In this document: positions 10,901 to 25,300 of the stretch, one piece after another
How the letters are laid out: each line of letters opens with the position of its first letter
How positions within the stretch are numbered: position 1 is the first letter of the stretch
Source of the DNA: Setaria digitata
Taxonomy: Eukaryota; Nematoda; Chromadorea; Rhabditida; Setariidae
DNA length: 64,000 nucleotides
Direction: 5' to 3'
NCBI GenBank assembly: GCA_003640385.1
Contig: RCAB01000148.1
Coordinates: 1-64,000 of the forward strand
The notes under the pieces: generated by a model
What the model was told of the DNA's origin: nothing
Databases searched by the model: none
What the model saw: the letters and a program-made list of their open reading frames with translations, nothing else
Position numbers and translations under genes: made by a program

Positions 10901-13900
10901 ACCTTCTTCCCCGAAATAGGTTGGATTTCGTTCAATAATACAACTATCTAGCAATATTGAGAATGGCAATAAAAAATGAGAAATCAATTGTAAAGGTTGC
11001 GCAGTACCGCTAATAATGCTTTTAGCACAGTGCTTCTCGGTCTTTATAATGAAATAAAGAGATGGAAATGAAATCATTCATGACAGTTGCCATCTGTTAA
11101 GTCTGATCTAAACCTTGAAATTTGCAAAATTGATAAAAACTATATTTTTTTTCGATGAAAATAACTTTCCAATGAGTGCTTATTATTTTGCTCACCAAAT
11201 ATCCGTGGAATTTTGGGGTTGTTATATAAATATAAGGGTAGGAACGGAAATAAACAATGGAAATGTTTATTTATTTGTAACTGAATAAAGACGAGTGCAT
11301 AATCAGTAAACTCAACTGGTATGCAAACAAGATCAATTATTCATAAACAGGTAAGAAAACAGTAAACAGACAAGTAGACCTAATGTTTATCAGTATCGAA
11401 GGGCTTCTAGAATTCGCATCTCATCCGGTAGCAAGTTGTGTTTGAAGCTCTCCACTGCTTATCATAAGTAATCTATGTCGTTTATTTGCATATATTGTCA
11501 TTTGCCACTTTCCATGAGAAGTATTAAATATTCAAAAGCGCCAAAGGTACGCGAGATGACTCATTGGTTGAGAATTTAAATCCATTAAAGTTTAAAAGCA
11601 GTCATCAGTTCTGCTGAATTAGCATTTGAATTTCGACATCTAGCAATAACTTTTAAATGGATTGCGATGTGTATTAGAAGCACCTCTAGTCCCGTCAAGT
11701 AGACAGGGAGCCCCATTTTATGAATACTCTCAGCTGTAGAATTTGGGGTTAAATGAGGTGAAAGCAGTACAGATAAGTCTTAACAACTTAGGAGAAGATC
11801 AGCTAAGATACTTGTAATGTATTACCAAGCGAAGAAAAAGTCTTCAAGTGTCGTAGAACGATGACTGGATTGAGGAATCCATGAAAGTTAAGCAAACCTC
11901 GGGAGTGGCACGTCAGTTAAAGTTGAAGTTAGAAAAATGCATTTGTTGTTCCGGAAAAGAATTGACATGCATTTCTTCCCATTCTCTTTCATCAGTGTAC
12001 AATTAATTTGGCTTCCAAAAAAAAAAAGAGTAAAAGACGATATTTTTGAATGAGAAGAATTTAATGACAATGCAAAAGGAAATGGTAATGAATAGACGAA
12101 TGCATTGTTCATTTAAAAGAAGCGTTTACACAAGCAAAGCAAACGCAAAGATTATTGCAGCGATTTGCTATCTATTTCGAACTTTCAATTTCAGGAAAAT
12201 TTTCTGTTTGAGTGAAGAGTTTGAATCAAAAAAAGGATCGTAACAGGATGAATCTCTCGTGTTGAATCTGATTTAACTATACATTTGTTGCACTTCTACT
12301 TGAAGACATAATACTAATCAGTTCAGGTGAGAGATGAAAATGTGTTCAAGTTGAGAATTTCTAGACATTTTCACAAAATTCTGAAATGCTAATCAGTGAA
12401 AAAAAACTGAGAAAGAAGTATAAAGATCAGATCAGATCAAATGAGTGTGTGTGTCGATCTTTATAAAACGCTTTCAGCAAACACTGGGCTATTAAATTTC
12501 AAAGCAAAAGTGTTATCAGTTGCCATTGATCAAGGCATTTCAATTTCTAAAGCTATTTGACAATTTGAAATCAATGCTAGACATATTTCTTACTTTTTTA
12601 TAACTGTCAGATAATTGGTATTCAGACCATATTGGGTGGAGAATGAACTACTGTTGGAAATTGAAAAAATTGAATTCATTTCTCGGAATTGCTCAATTTA
12701 TTGTGTGCTTTGCTTCTGAGAAAATTTGTTGCAATATTGTTAAAGATCGCTAGACTAATGAGCAAATTAAATTTTGAGTAAGTTCAATAATTAAGTTTTA
12801 AACAAATGCAATCTTCTTTCATCATTTTTATAAAAAAGTAAAAAACAGTTCGAATTGTTGTAGTAAGGGTAGCTATGGTAATAGTGCAAGTTGGCTATAA
12901 TTAATGGAAAATGCTTTTTTCAAACTTCACTTATTTAGGAAAGAGTCACATTGTAAGTAGTTGAGAATAGATCCAAAGGTAAGAAGTATCTGGCAAAATG
13001 GGAATAGTCAACGAGTTCTCACTAGAGCCTGGTCTTGTTTTAGGTTCTTTAAACAGGTGCAAAAGAATGGTTTGATTGCTAGATAAGAACGCATTTTGAG
13101 CTAATAAACAAATTTGGCTTTTATAAGACTCTTTTAACTCTTATAAGATATTTATGCTAATTCGAATGAGTGATAATTCTGATGTGGCTTCAGAATAGCT
13201 TAAAATCTTGATTTTAGGGAAGTACGGAGAAAAGTAATAAATACGCAACTTCTTTATGTAAGTGCTTTAAGGAAAATAGCTTCAACGATTGTTTTATAAT
13301 TGAAAAGTTATAGAGCTGTTGCTGAGGATGAAAAATTCTGTGGTTCAAGTTCATGCTCAGTAAAACAGAGGCAATTCAATAGGTAAACTTGTGTTCTCTG
13401 TTTGCTTCGTTGATTCGCCTTCTCAATGATATTTATTCAAACAAAATTAAGGACGATTTATTATTAGAACTTCCGGCCACCCAACCATACTGAATCACTT
13501 TGATTTCAGGTATGAGCTAGACTAAGCTAAGCTAAGAAGAAACTAGACCTAGATATTTTTCACTCTGCTTCCTTTTTTCGCTCCTTTCTCCCAGTATGCT
13601 TCTTTCTCTCATAACTATCCACTTCTCACCCTGCAAAATCTTACGTTAGCATTAGCCAGGCTAGGCTTTCTAGATCTAGGCACACGGGCTTGTTTGCATA
13701 GCTAACGGATACACACACACACAGCATGAATGTATGCTCGTCAATCTATGTACGAGAACTATCGATGCTTAATATTTCTTTGTTACTTAAATTAGCATAG
13801 TGGATTGCTTTTAGACCAAAAAACGTAGCTCACCTCTATTTATTCGAGGAAGCGTACGCATACGTCAAGGTCGATGTTCCGGTAGGTTTAAGAGTTCTTG

Positions 13901-16304
13901 CTTAATATCAGGTTAAGTGATAGATGTAGAAGCGAGCCCTCAGCTATTTATTTCCAACAACTTTTGGATTGTCTTGTCTACTAACATTCATTCTGCTAGG
14001 CTTCATTGGTTTTCTTTTACTGCTTTCTTCTTCACTACGCCTCATTTCATTCCATTTTTTTTCTAATATTTTTCCATTTATTCAACATAGTAACGTCCAT
14101 ACTTACGTCTTAAATTTTCGTTTCGGTCTGTTTGCTATGCCATTTTGTGAGGGAAGAATCTGTACGCTTCTGTGAAATAATCGAGCATCTTTAGCAATTC
14201 TAATTGATAATTATGGACAACAAGTGAAAATATATTAGCCAGCTCTTTTATCACTTCTTATCTTTCGTTGATCTTATCAGCAGGGTTAAGCACGAGCAAT
14301 GTGTATTGCGTCATATCACATCATCAGTGGTTATTGCAATCATGCTTAAATGAAGCTTCTTTATCTTCGACGGAAGCTTGTCGCTGCAAATCGATAATTT
14401 ATTTGTCTACAAAGAAATGTGATGAGCAAAATATTTTCCACAGGAGAGAAGGGAATGAATAAATTAAGCAACTCTCAGTGTGAATTCTGAAAGTTTTTCC
14501 GATCATTTTTCCGTTTTTCCGAATCAGCGGAATTGGAGAGTATACAAAGCTGGATGAGAGGTGGAAGAGGAGGGTTAAGATTCAGGAAGAAGTGATACTG
14601 CCTTCTAAAGCAAGCTTGATTTCAGGTGCAGCTTCAGTATCGCTGGCTGTTAAAGAGCAATAAGAAGACTTGATGACACGTAATGTTTGCTTCAGGCTGA
14701 ATGTTTAGTTCAAATATTCCCAAATTTCTTTTTCAACTTTCCAGCAGACATCTTTAATTTACCGTTGTTCTTCCGAAAACAATGATTTTATCAATTACTA
14801 CTAACAAGCATGTTGCAATATGTTACTTTAAGTTGCAAATATTCAATTTGTTTTTTTTTTTCTAATCTTTATGTGCTGGAAAACATGAATGAGATTTAGA
14901 CAAAATTGTAATAAAACTATTAAAATCATTCTTCTGTGAGGGGAAAGGCTGTCGTTGAAATGTGTACTCCCTGTGGAGAACGATTGTCGTTGCCAGTTGA
15001 AATATTGGCTCCATAAAGATTGGACCAAATTTTTTTCCATCCTTTCGGAAATTTCGTCTCAGATTTCCCATTCCGTCGACAATAATTGACTGGGGAGTGT
15101 TACTTGATTAGCTTTAAATTACCCTAATTTCACAGGAGCAGAAAGTAGAAATTGCCCTCCAGCTACCTGTATCACTATTTCTGAATCCTTAAATCTCCCT
15201 GGAGTAATTAAAAATAAGTTTGTCTTGACCATGCCAGAATGAAGCCAGACAAGCGAGGATCATAACAAAGTATGACATCCCAATTAAGCTAAGAATTTTT
15301 AGAAGAGAGAGTAAACCAACTTGATATGGTTATTACTACCTATCGCTTCCTCATCCTCCCAGGTTTCTATCAGATTCTCGTTTACCCCGGAACAATCAAT
15401 AAGTCATTTCTCTTAGTCCATCGGTGTGCCAATATAATCTCATTTATGAAATAAGGAATGATTTTCAATTTAGATAAATGAGCAAAGCAATGAAATAAGC
15501 CTACTCCTCGGTGTTGCTTACTATTCATCGATCTGTCCTAACGACGTCTTATTTGTTCTCACAAGGAAGGAAACTGTCAGATGATCGAAATTAATAGGCG
15601 CTAGATGATTTCCAAAAAAGTTTGCTTTTTGGAAATGCAATAGTTCAAGTTAAGGAGTTGCGTCGATTAAACAGCACAGCGAATCTTTTCGGAGAGGTAT
15701 GTCGAAAGTGTTATTGTTTCGCTGAGAATCATTAACTTTTCTAAGAGCTTACTGATTAAAATTTGAATATTTCCGAACTTCACAACTTAAATTCAAAATG
15801 ATTTGGAAATAAGTCACTTTCAAATGAATTCCAAATATCAGAGACTCAGTGTCGGCCTATTCATTTAAGATAATATCACTTGTTTTTTTTTTTTTGATAA
15901 ACTTGCTTGTAATAAAAAAATCTACTTCAACGATTTTAAGAATAGAATGAAAAAGAATTTGCGCCTGTCTTCGCGATTTCTTAAACTTTTTATTTCATTC
16001 TTTCTTTTTTTTTTTTAATTTTCAAATTTAGCTAAGAATGTGTTATCAAAGTAATTTCGAAAAAAAATTTTAAAAAAATGACAAAATAGCAATGGAAGAC
16101 TAGGAATTGAACTTAAAGTTCGTTATTTAAATCCTATTTAAGTTAAATTTGGAAACAGACAAAAAGATTAAAAAGATCAAAAGACAAAAAGAATAGTGAA
16201 TAGTTGGCAATTTTAGACAGTTTTGCTTTCCTGGTCTAACTTTTTTAAATTTCTAACTTAAACTTGCCCCCAAATTCAAAATTATTAATAATTTTAACTT
16301 CAGT
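7974..16304. other. Long region without a firm gene, upstream of EPAC
   Basis: AT-rich intergenic DNA and possibly 5' untranslated or long first-intron sequence of the EPAC gene. Apart from the small candidate at 9471-9623 and a possible EPAC upstream exon ending at 15696, I see only short frames open by chance, a short (AC)n tract at 13711-13723 and homopolymer runs. No transposon termini or coding relic of a transposase were recognised. Confidence 0.5.
9471..9623 (+). CDS. Candidate 50-residue secreted peptide (uncertain)
   Basis: A 51-codon frame starts at an ATG 8 nt after ATCATGCAG, a plausible trans-splice acceptor, and ends at TGA 9621-9623. The N-terminus MTLNLAFVVLAVATRETEIT looks like a short signal peptide. 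The rest is polar with several basic sites (FTQRIILGHRSSS, PSIKKIGDKI). Codon choice looks less AT-driven than the flanks. There is no homology I can name. It is also possible that an ordinary intergenic stretch happens to be open for 51 codons. Confidence 0.25.
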   Translation: MTLNLAFVVLAVATRETEITPTAFTQRIILGHRSSSAPELPSIKKIGDKI

Positions 16305-19300
16305 ATGGATCGTCTCGTTGCTCGTATTCAACGACAGGGCCGCTTAAAACAGTTTTCTGATGCACTGCTTCTAACTATACTTGGCAACAGTGATTGTGTG
16401 CCGGAACAAATTGCCAACGGAGTTTTATGTAACAATTCGTACAGTTTATTTTTTTTTTTTTTTGCAATTAAAATATTGGAATCAAAAAATAAATTATTTA
16501 TCTTGCCCGTTTTTTCAACATCATTTCATGGCTTCCTTAGTTAGTAAAGCAAATTTTGTCCAGTAGCACTGTCACTGTCACTTCTAATAGAATGTTGCAG
16601 TCTGACTTTGTAGAACGAAAAAAAGCTTAGATAGAATTTATGCTTGAAAATTAATTAATTACATGGTATGTTTAAATATCAGGCAAGTTTGTGTCAGTAA
16701 GTGATAAGGAATGCTAAAGATTAAAAATTAAATCCTTTAACGGAGTCATTGAAGGAACCGTAAACAGAACAGGTCAGATGGTTTCAGAGGTTGTCTAAGA
16801 AAGATAGAAAAGTTGACACTAATATTTCTAATTATAAATAAATTTAATGAATATTTGTGATTATGTCTATGCAAAATTAATGGCAGTAAATGAGCTCAAT
16901 GAAGAAAATTCTTTTGTTCGAATTGAATCTTTTTTTTAAGTCTCTTCCTTCTTCCTTCTGACCTCATTAATTCTGTTCTTCTGTTTATACATGTATAACC
17001 CTCAGACATTTTTGTTGACCTTACTTGCATTTCCGGTTATTTTATTTATTAGCAAAAGATAGAAACCCACTCCTGACGAAACAGTCTTAGTTGCTGCAGC
17101 ACTTAAACCTTAGCTAGTGTTGCTCCAACTGTTTTGTTCACTAGTCTCTTTTAGCTTTGCCAAATACAAATCCTTGCCATTCAAAAAATGATTCGATAAA
17201 ATTTTCAATGCCACCATGGGTAATAGACAAACAAAGGATTTTTTTTTACAATTAAACTGCGAGAAACTTTATTTAATTGGAAATCAGAGGACTTTTTCAT
17301 CATGTAAACTGACTGATCTATTAGATGAGTGACGACGGACAATGCGGGCATTTTTTTTTTTTTTTTTTTTACATTTCCATTAAAATTTATTTGAAACTAA
17401 AGTCTGTTCACTAATTTTTCCGAAAAAAACCAACACTCATTCTTTAAATTTTAAACTGTATTTCTTGATAATTTATTGCTTTACATTGCCTGATTAAAAT
17501 GATTTTTGAAGTTTAAAACTTTCGTAATAACAGCAGATGAATTGTTGTAATTAGAAGTCCTGTGACTACTGATAAAATGAGTAGAAATTGATCAAGTACC
17601 AAATGATAATATAAAAATGTAGCGGCAGTGATTAAAATTAAGATTGGGAAGTACTTGAGAGGGTTGCACATGAAGTAATATTGTTTTTCAGTAGAAACAA
17701 TTCAGTAAAGTAAATTAAAGGTTAACAAACAAGCTCCGGCGCATCGCAAGAAATAGTAGTCTGCCATATCCAGAGAAATTCCAAACTTTTTTCAAATATT
17801 TTTCATTCACATGGCCAAATCTTCATTAAGCGGTAGTGAGTAAGACTGCGAACATAAATGTCAAAATGTCAATATTTTTAATTCAATTTTTAAAATGAAA
17901 CATTTTTTTCATCCGTTTTGCAGTATTTCAAAGTGGCGATCATATCTTTTACTGGTATTTGCTACTGTCTGGAGAAGTTCAACTTTTCCTATCCAAAGAC
18001 GAAGTTAGTTTTTTTCCTCTCAACCTCTCATCCATCTCAAAAAGAAAAACTTCCAAGGATACCTAACCATAGATTTCTAAATAAAGAAGCAAATGACAAC
18101 TCTTTATCGAGATAAAGAAAAGCTCGAGTGGTGTCTGAAGGACCTGATTTTCGTAGACTAATTTTCGTTTAGTTATTTCGTAGATTAGGTAGAACAGAAC
18201 TGAAAGCATGCAGCAGTTAAGGATAGGTAGAAAGGCACGATGAATCTCATTGTTTTCGAAATAAACTTTCTTTTCCTACAGTTTTCAGATAAAAATAACT
18301 AAACCTGGAATTTATTTCCTCCTCTCACTACACTGCTCGGTCTTTCCTTATCTTTTTTTGATCGGCTTTATCTTCATCTACTTCATTTCGTAAGATAACT
18401 TAAATGTAAAATTGAGAATATGGTGCTTACTAAAAAACATCACATGCCTTTCTGCATATACTGCTGCATGAAAAAATCTTTAATTAATTGACATAGATTT
18501 ATTTTAGGATAATGAATCCTGAAAGTAATTTACGAATAGCCGTTGCTGAATGCTTCTCCGCTATCTTTTCTGTAAATAAATCTCTTTTGTACTGAATTTT
18601 CTGAGCTTCTAAACAATCATTTTCTACGTCTAACTTTTTGAAATTAGACTATAAATTAGTTCAGTGAACTAGGTAAGATGTTCGGTCTGCCATCGCACTC
18701 CCTCTACGCCACTGACTGAAGGAAGTAAGCTTGCTGTGCTAGCACTCTAATGAATTATTTTGGTCTATCCGTTGATTAGACATAATAGACAGGCTGTTTC
18801 TTTTGTTAGACTTAGACTGCTTTCAACAACTTGCAGCACTTTCCTAAGCTAATTGGAAAATACAGGAGGACTAACGTGGTAAGTGACTGCTATCAACAAG
18901 TCATCACTTTTTCACCCCAAATTAATTTGATTAGATTCTTAATTAAGGCAGCCACTGTTAAAAACTCCTCTACAATAAGTGTCGCTTATCACCTCTCAGA
19001 TATCATTGACATATGTGTCAATCGAAGATCGATTCGAAATTTAAACACAGTTCATGACGTACTCTGCAAAAATTACTTGATTCATTTCCTGCAACGTTGA
19101 GAGATGATAAGCAAAGATTGTGCTAGTTTGCAGAATGAACGTGTAATCGAAACGCTACAACCAATTTCGCTGTTTGGTGAGCTATCACTTTCACGTCACT
19201 CCTGTTCAGCACGTGTTATTCGCCCAGCCGAAATTGTCACCATCAGTCAGAGTCATTTCGTCGCCGTCTACAATGTATGTCTCATTACTTACTCTTAATT

Positions 19301-22300
19301 TGAAGTTGGATGATCTTAAGCCGTCCTATACATACGAATATATATGCGCGAAATGATTTACACGGTCTAATATTTTGACACAATTTGGATAATTTATTGA
19401 ACAGCTGATCGATAGAATATCTCTTTTTCGTATGTTTCACTGAATCAAAAAAAAATTTTTTCTGAAGCTGTTTTAGCTAACACTAATGGTCAAGTCACTA
19501 ATGAAAACAATTTCTAAAGTTAAATACTAATGTCTTATTGCTACTGAGATAGTTCATTATGTATTACTTCTATCTAATCAACTTTTGTTCCTAGGGAACT
19601 TTTTTCATCTAATTCATTCAAAAGCATTGATGTGAATATTTAAGAATAAAAAAACCCTTATGGAATCATTTTTGCAAATATTTGCCAGTAATAAGATTAA
19701 TTAGATATTGAACCTGTGGTTTTTTGCACCATCTGATAAATAGTTATCGTCGGACATGTGAGTCAGACTTTTAAAATAACAGTGTTATCTTGAGTTTAGT
19801 TTAGGACAGGATTGACTAGTCTGCTTATTTTGGATAATAATTATTCTCTAAAAACATTTCATCAGAAGCTGAAAAACTGTCCTCATTAGTGACTTGACTT
19901 TTTTTCTGAAAAATTTATTCAATTTAACATTTAAATCCTAATCTGTTGTTTCGTGTCAGGCGAAAACGTTATTGTTTAAAGCTTGTAAAATTAATTGAAG
20001 GAACTTCTTTCTTCATTTATTCCGCTCTTTTTTTTTGCCTCCTCTTCGTTAAATATTTTCAAATCGCCGGTCTTTTTCACGAATTTTGTTTTTATTTTTT
20101 TTGTATAAAGTTTTTGTGAAAGCTTGCTCTGATTTATAAATTAGCATCAGAGGAAGCTTTCACAAAAACAGTCCGTAATCGGATTATCTTCGGTTATTTT
20201 TTGCGATGTTTGCCATGTTTGAATGAAAATTTTCAAGGTTATTATGATGTTCACTAAATGATGACTAGCCTTCTTGAATTATTTATTTTCCATGAAATCT
20301 TCTATTACACCAAAAATCCGAAGTTTTACAAGCTCCTTCTGGCAGTAAATAACATCGCTGATTTATAGAACACCTGTCAGAATTCTAATCGGGACTAGAA
20401 AAGTTTATTTGTTCAGCTTTATCACACAGCCTTTATTTTCCTGTACCTATTTCCTTATGTATTCTTACACCTATTTATTCAAAAGAGTTAACAATAACAC
20501 AGTGCGAGAGAAGTATATCCCTTGATTAGAGTTCCGATAGCTCTCTTCTAGTGAGTTATCATTGCAAAGAGCATGCTAATAGTTTCACTTCCTGCTTCTG
20601 AAATGAAGTCTTTTCGGGACCGAGTATCAAAGTTAAGCGTTCTGAAAGTTGTTCTAATGCCACATGTACAGTGGGATTTACTTAAACAAACTCCTTTTTG
20701 TTGCAATTGTTTATGGATATCTTTTCGCACTTATCTTTTGGGATTCCTCGAAACAAACTTATTGCAGAAGCACGCAGACTATTTGCAGCCGCACATTATC
20801 GTCATGCAGGATCTCGTCTCTGATGATCTTGGTTTGTTTTCGAAATTCATTGAAGTTTTAATTTCAAGCTAAACGCTTCCACAAGCTACTTTCACTTTCT
20901 GGTGATTGTATTAGTTGTAATACTCCGTATTCCAGTAGAAGTGATGTGGTGTTTTAGTCTTTCCGACGGCTCAACAATCACATCTAGAGTATTCATGAAG
21001 TATAAAGTTTAGGTGCTAATTAATTGAATTGAGAACTGTTAGTGATATAGCAGAAGATATCATTAGGAAGAGGAATAAACATTCAACAGGCATATTACTG
21101 TCTCGGTAGCTGCTACTGCATTAGGGACTAGGCTAATATGATAAACAATTTTCTTCTAGCATTGAGAGAGGCATTGTTTGTAGTTTTAATTAATTCCGAG
21201 ATCTTTCTTTTCTACAAGGTATATTGAAAAGTCGCTAGTCATTTTATCACAACTGATTAATGTGTTTTGTTACTTGGACATATCGATTCGATCCTCAGTA
21301 AATTCAGTTAACGTTAATGTTTCCACAAACATAATGGCAGTAGAAGGGGGCCATTTCGATCATCTGACACAGAAGTGTGCATGTAGTGAAGAAGACTGAA
21401 ATTAATTCATATTAGGGCGTCATGCTGACCGTTTAATTAAGTGGGGTTGCAACTCTAGATTCTATCGAGCATTGAAGGCAGCACTTACTGCAGTTGACAA
21501 GTTAGCAATTCTGTTTATTCAGTTCTTAGTTTGTAGCAGTTTTGCGAATGAGATTGAAAAGCTTTCCAGATTAGATATTGAAGGTTTGATAGTCCTCAGA
21601 TCAGTGGGTTCAGGAGCCGACAGCATTTTCAGAATAGTTTTAAAGAGTTTTAACTTCAGTTATTCAAGATAGGAGCTAATATTTCTTTCTTTTTTGCAGA
21701 CTATAATGGGGCAGCATTGGTTCCACAGTGTCATAAACAAAATCATGGCATTAAGCTGGAAGGTGATGTAATGACGGATTTCAATCAACCTGGTAAGTGT
21801 CGTAAAGGCAAGCGCAGTTGTCATAACTATAATTAGTATTAATTTCTTCTAGCAGTTGACCTTGTTTTACACATCAGTGCTGAAAGAAATATGAAAGAGA
21901 AAGATAAAGAGGAATTCTGCGATAAATTGTTTGACAAAAATTGAAAACTGATAAACCATTCTGCTAAATTTATTTAATTTTTAACAATAATCATGGCATA
22001 CTGATGAGGCAAACAATGTACATACGATTAACTTATTGAAAAGTTAAGTGCATGTTATTTTTTTAGCTAAAAACATAAAAAATAATGCTTTTGGCATGCA
22101 TGCATGTAGTGTGGAAAATATGCTGTATAGAACTCTGATATAATTTACAAATTTAAAATTGAATGGAATTTAATTAGAATTTCATTTTGTGAAATTTGTG
22201 ATATTTTATTACAGATGGCAAAATGGCGTACAATTTTTGTGAGATGCTACAGCGTTGTAACGAAATTTCGAATGATACGGAATATGAACAAGATGCAACA

Positions 22301-25300
22301 GTTGCTGAAGGCAGTGGATGGAATTTGCCTTCGAGTTACTTTGAGCTCAACAACTTCACTGTAAGTGGGTGGTGTTTCTTCTTCAAAGCAGTGAGATCTT
22401 TTCCGAATTTTAGTTTCAAAATTCCCATGAATACCATTCGAACTGTTTGGATACCCTGTTGTCCAAGTTGCCTAAACAGCTACTGCACAATATAAATTGT
22501 GCTTGATGCTCTATTCTACAATTCACTCTACCTGTCATTACATTTAAGTGAATTAACAGGATCTTCAGTTTTTGAGAGTAAAGCTTCCATCAGTTATATG
22601 CAAAAAATCAACAGTTTGGAAAGTTTTGATTAAACCAACTCTGTGTAATAAAAACTAGTAAAACTTACAGTCGGTGGAGTCAAGGATCTACGAAGCGGGA
22701 TGTATCCTTAAAAAGACTATGGAATTACGAGATCCACACCTGATCGGTGATCGAAGAGGGCATTTGCAGGTGCTTTTTACAGAATTCAGAAGTTCATTCA
22801 GTTATCCTTCAGTAGAGGCTGCATAGAAAACCGGTTTAAGATGTTTGCATGCGATTTGCCGTATTTAGGTTGTCGATAAAATAAGAGAAGAAATCCGAAA
22901 AAATCTAAATTTGCTGAGAGTCTTAGAAGAATAAAAAACGATCTTGAGAATTCTAGAAAGTTTCCTTGGTAATCTTAAAAGTTTTGTCATGCGACAATTT
23001 GATAGGTGATTATTAAAAATGAACTTGGGTGAGATGAGATGATTAAATGCATTTAAAAACCCGTTGCGAAAGCAAATAACTGTTCAAAATATTTTCACTT
23101 TCAAAATTTACAAAACTACTGCTTAAAATAAATGTCGGAAGCAGCGGTAAAAATGAAACAAATAGTCATAAATTGAAATAATCAACGAGCATTCGGGCTT
23201 TATGTGTAACATCGTACAAAAAAAAGGTTAAAACTCCACTCATTAAGTTCCTTAAACTAAAAATTTATGGCAAAATATGCAAGAGGCCTATTGTAGTTTT
23301 GTTTCTGAGAAATTGAAAATCAAGCTAAACTGACAAATTTGTTATCCTTCTCTCATTTTTATCACTAATTTTTCGAATCACAAGTAATAAGAAAGTTAGG
23401 TATTTTACATTGATTCGTTAGTAATATTTAACTACCGGAATAACCTCTAGGAACCGTGATGAAAGTGATAAGCAGTATTCAAGACTGACTGTCTCCTCCC
23501 TTATCTCTTCTTTTATTCTCCTTCAGTTCTTATCATTAAGTTCCTTCCTTCAAACTCAAAAGAACCAAAACCCTTCTGAGGCAAGACAGTGAGTCGAATA
23601 AACCTTATAACAGTGCATTACTACTCCAACTACCTAGATTCCATGTTGAAGTCAGATGTACATAAAAGCGAGTGGGAAATGTAGTGAAAACTTCTACTGA
23701 TTTTGTTGTGAAAATTTGAAAATTAACACAGCAAGAAGTTACTTCAGTCTTTTCTGTCATGCATGGTCGGTACGGAAATGGTTGACTGGTTGAGTAATCT
23801 TGCCGGTGAAATGTTGAATTCAACGAAAAGTATATCGTTAACGCGTTTTCAAGTGATTGGTATGTGGCAAGCTTTGCTTGAAAATGGAGTTATCGGGCAT
23901 GGTAAGTGATATTCAGCTGATTCTTCTAGGCTATTTTTTACTGCTCTTTATCAGGAAGCAGAAACAAGCTTCCTGATAAAAAATCACTTATTTAATTATT
24001 TGCAAATGCGACGGCGAAGTTATTGTTTTAAATGATATGCAAATGACTGATTTGGTAGATAACAGTCGTATAATAATTTTTAGTAAGCAACGAACTACAA
24101 TTTACTGATAAACATATTTTTTACCGCTGGACTACCGATGCCACAAGTAGCGGCCATATGAGGTATTCTCTCTTAGAAAATATCAAGACATTATTCTTTC
24201 CAAATATTTCTCAAGATTTTATTTGTTCAGCAAAAAATGTCAGTTAAAACGAGCAAAACATAAATTCATCCAGTTGTATATAGATATATGTACATTTGAT
24301 ACTTGGTTTTGAGATTGTAGAGATTTATTTATTGTCCTTTTCATTCTTTATTCGTCTAGTTATTTATGTTTTGTTCAGACTTAATCTTAGTTCCAAGTTC
24401 ATAAGTTTAATAAGTCAGTAGAAAATTAATTTATAGGCTACTCAACAAAGTGCGCTCCAAATCTAGTTGTAACCATAAAAATTGTTTCCAGTATACATAC
24501 ATATCGATGCTTCTGTTCATTTAAAACTGAAAAATATATGAGAGTTATGTATAGCCAAGGTACAGGTTAACTACCGGTATGATGTTTGACGCAGAACGAG
24601 AAGTGACACCAAATGTTAATGATGTTGCTGCGGCCATATTCTTCCTCAGTACCATTGGACCTGATTCGTTATTTCGCATGATACTCTGCAAACCGTTTGT
24701 TTAATCTCTTTAAACTAACTTGTAAAGTGAAGGGAAAGAAAAAAAATTAGAATAAAAGGATACCACTTTTGGTTGGTTGGCTTGAAATCCAAATTTTTTC
24801 TTATAATTATTCGCATTTGATTGAAACTTGTCTTTTTGGATCATCTGAACGTACGATTCAAGAACTGGAACATGTTTACGAGGAGCTGTTACACGTAAAA
24901 GCATTGACGCATCTGAGTACTATGGTGAAGCGTGAACTGGCGGCGGTTGTTTCTTTCGAGCAGCACCAACATGCCGGACACGTACTGTTCCGGCAAGGTG
25001 ATGAAGGTAATTGCTGGTACATCGTGCTTAAAGGATCAGTCGATGTTGTGATTCATGGAAAAGTGAGTCACCACTTTGTCATCAGTTAGCAGTTAAATTT
25101 TTTCCTTTGTATAAATTGTTAAAAGTTGCGTGTTAGACAGCTAAGGTTACTTCTTTCGGTCGAAATTTGAAGAGTTTTTTTTCGAGTGAACCATTCCAGT
25201 GGTGATATTTCTGTACTTGCTAGCACTGAGTAATGTGCACTCTTACTTAGTTGACAGTTTAACAGGAGGAAAGGCTAATGCGCTAGTTGAAAGAGAGTTT

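Noticed and set aside
13969..14175. Hydrophobic 68-codon plus-strand frame
   Set aside because: T-rich DNA yields Phe/Leu/Ser strings by chance; no acceptor or partner exon.
24147..24162. Longer version of the EPAC exon ending at 24162
   Set aside because: It would leave phase 2, but the next exon at 24595 needs phase 1; the donor at 24147 fits.
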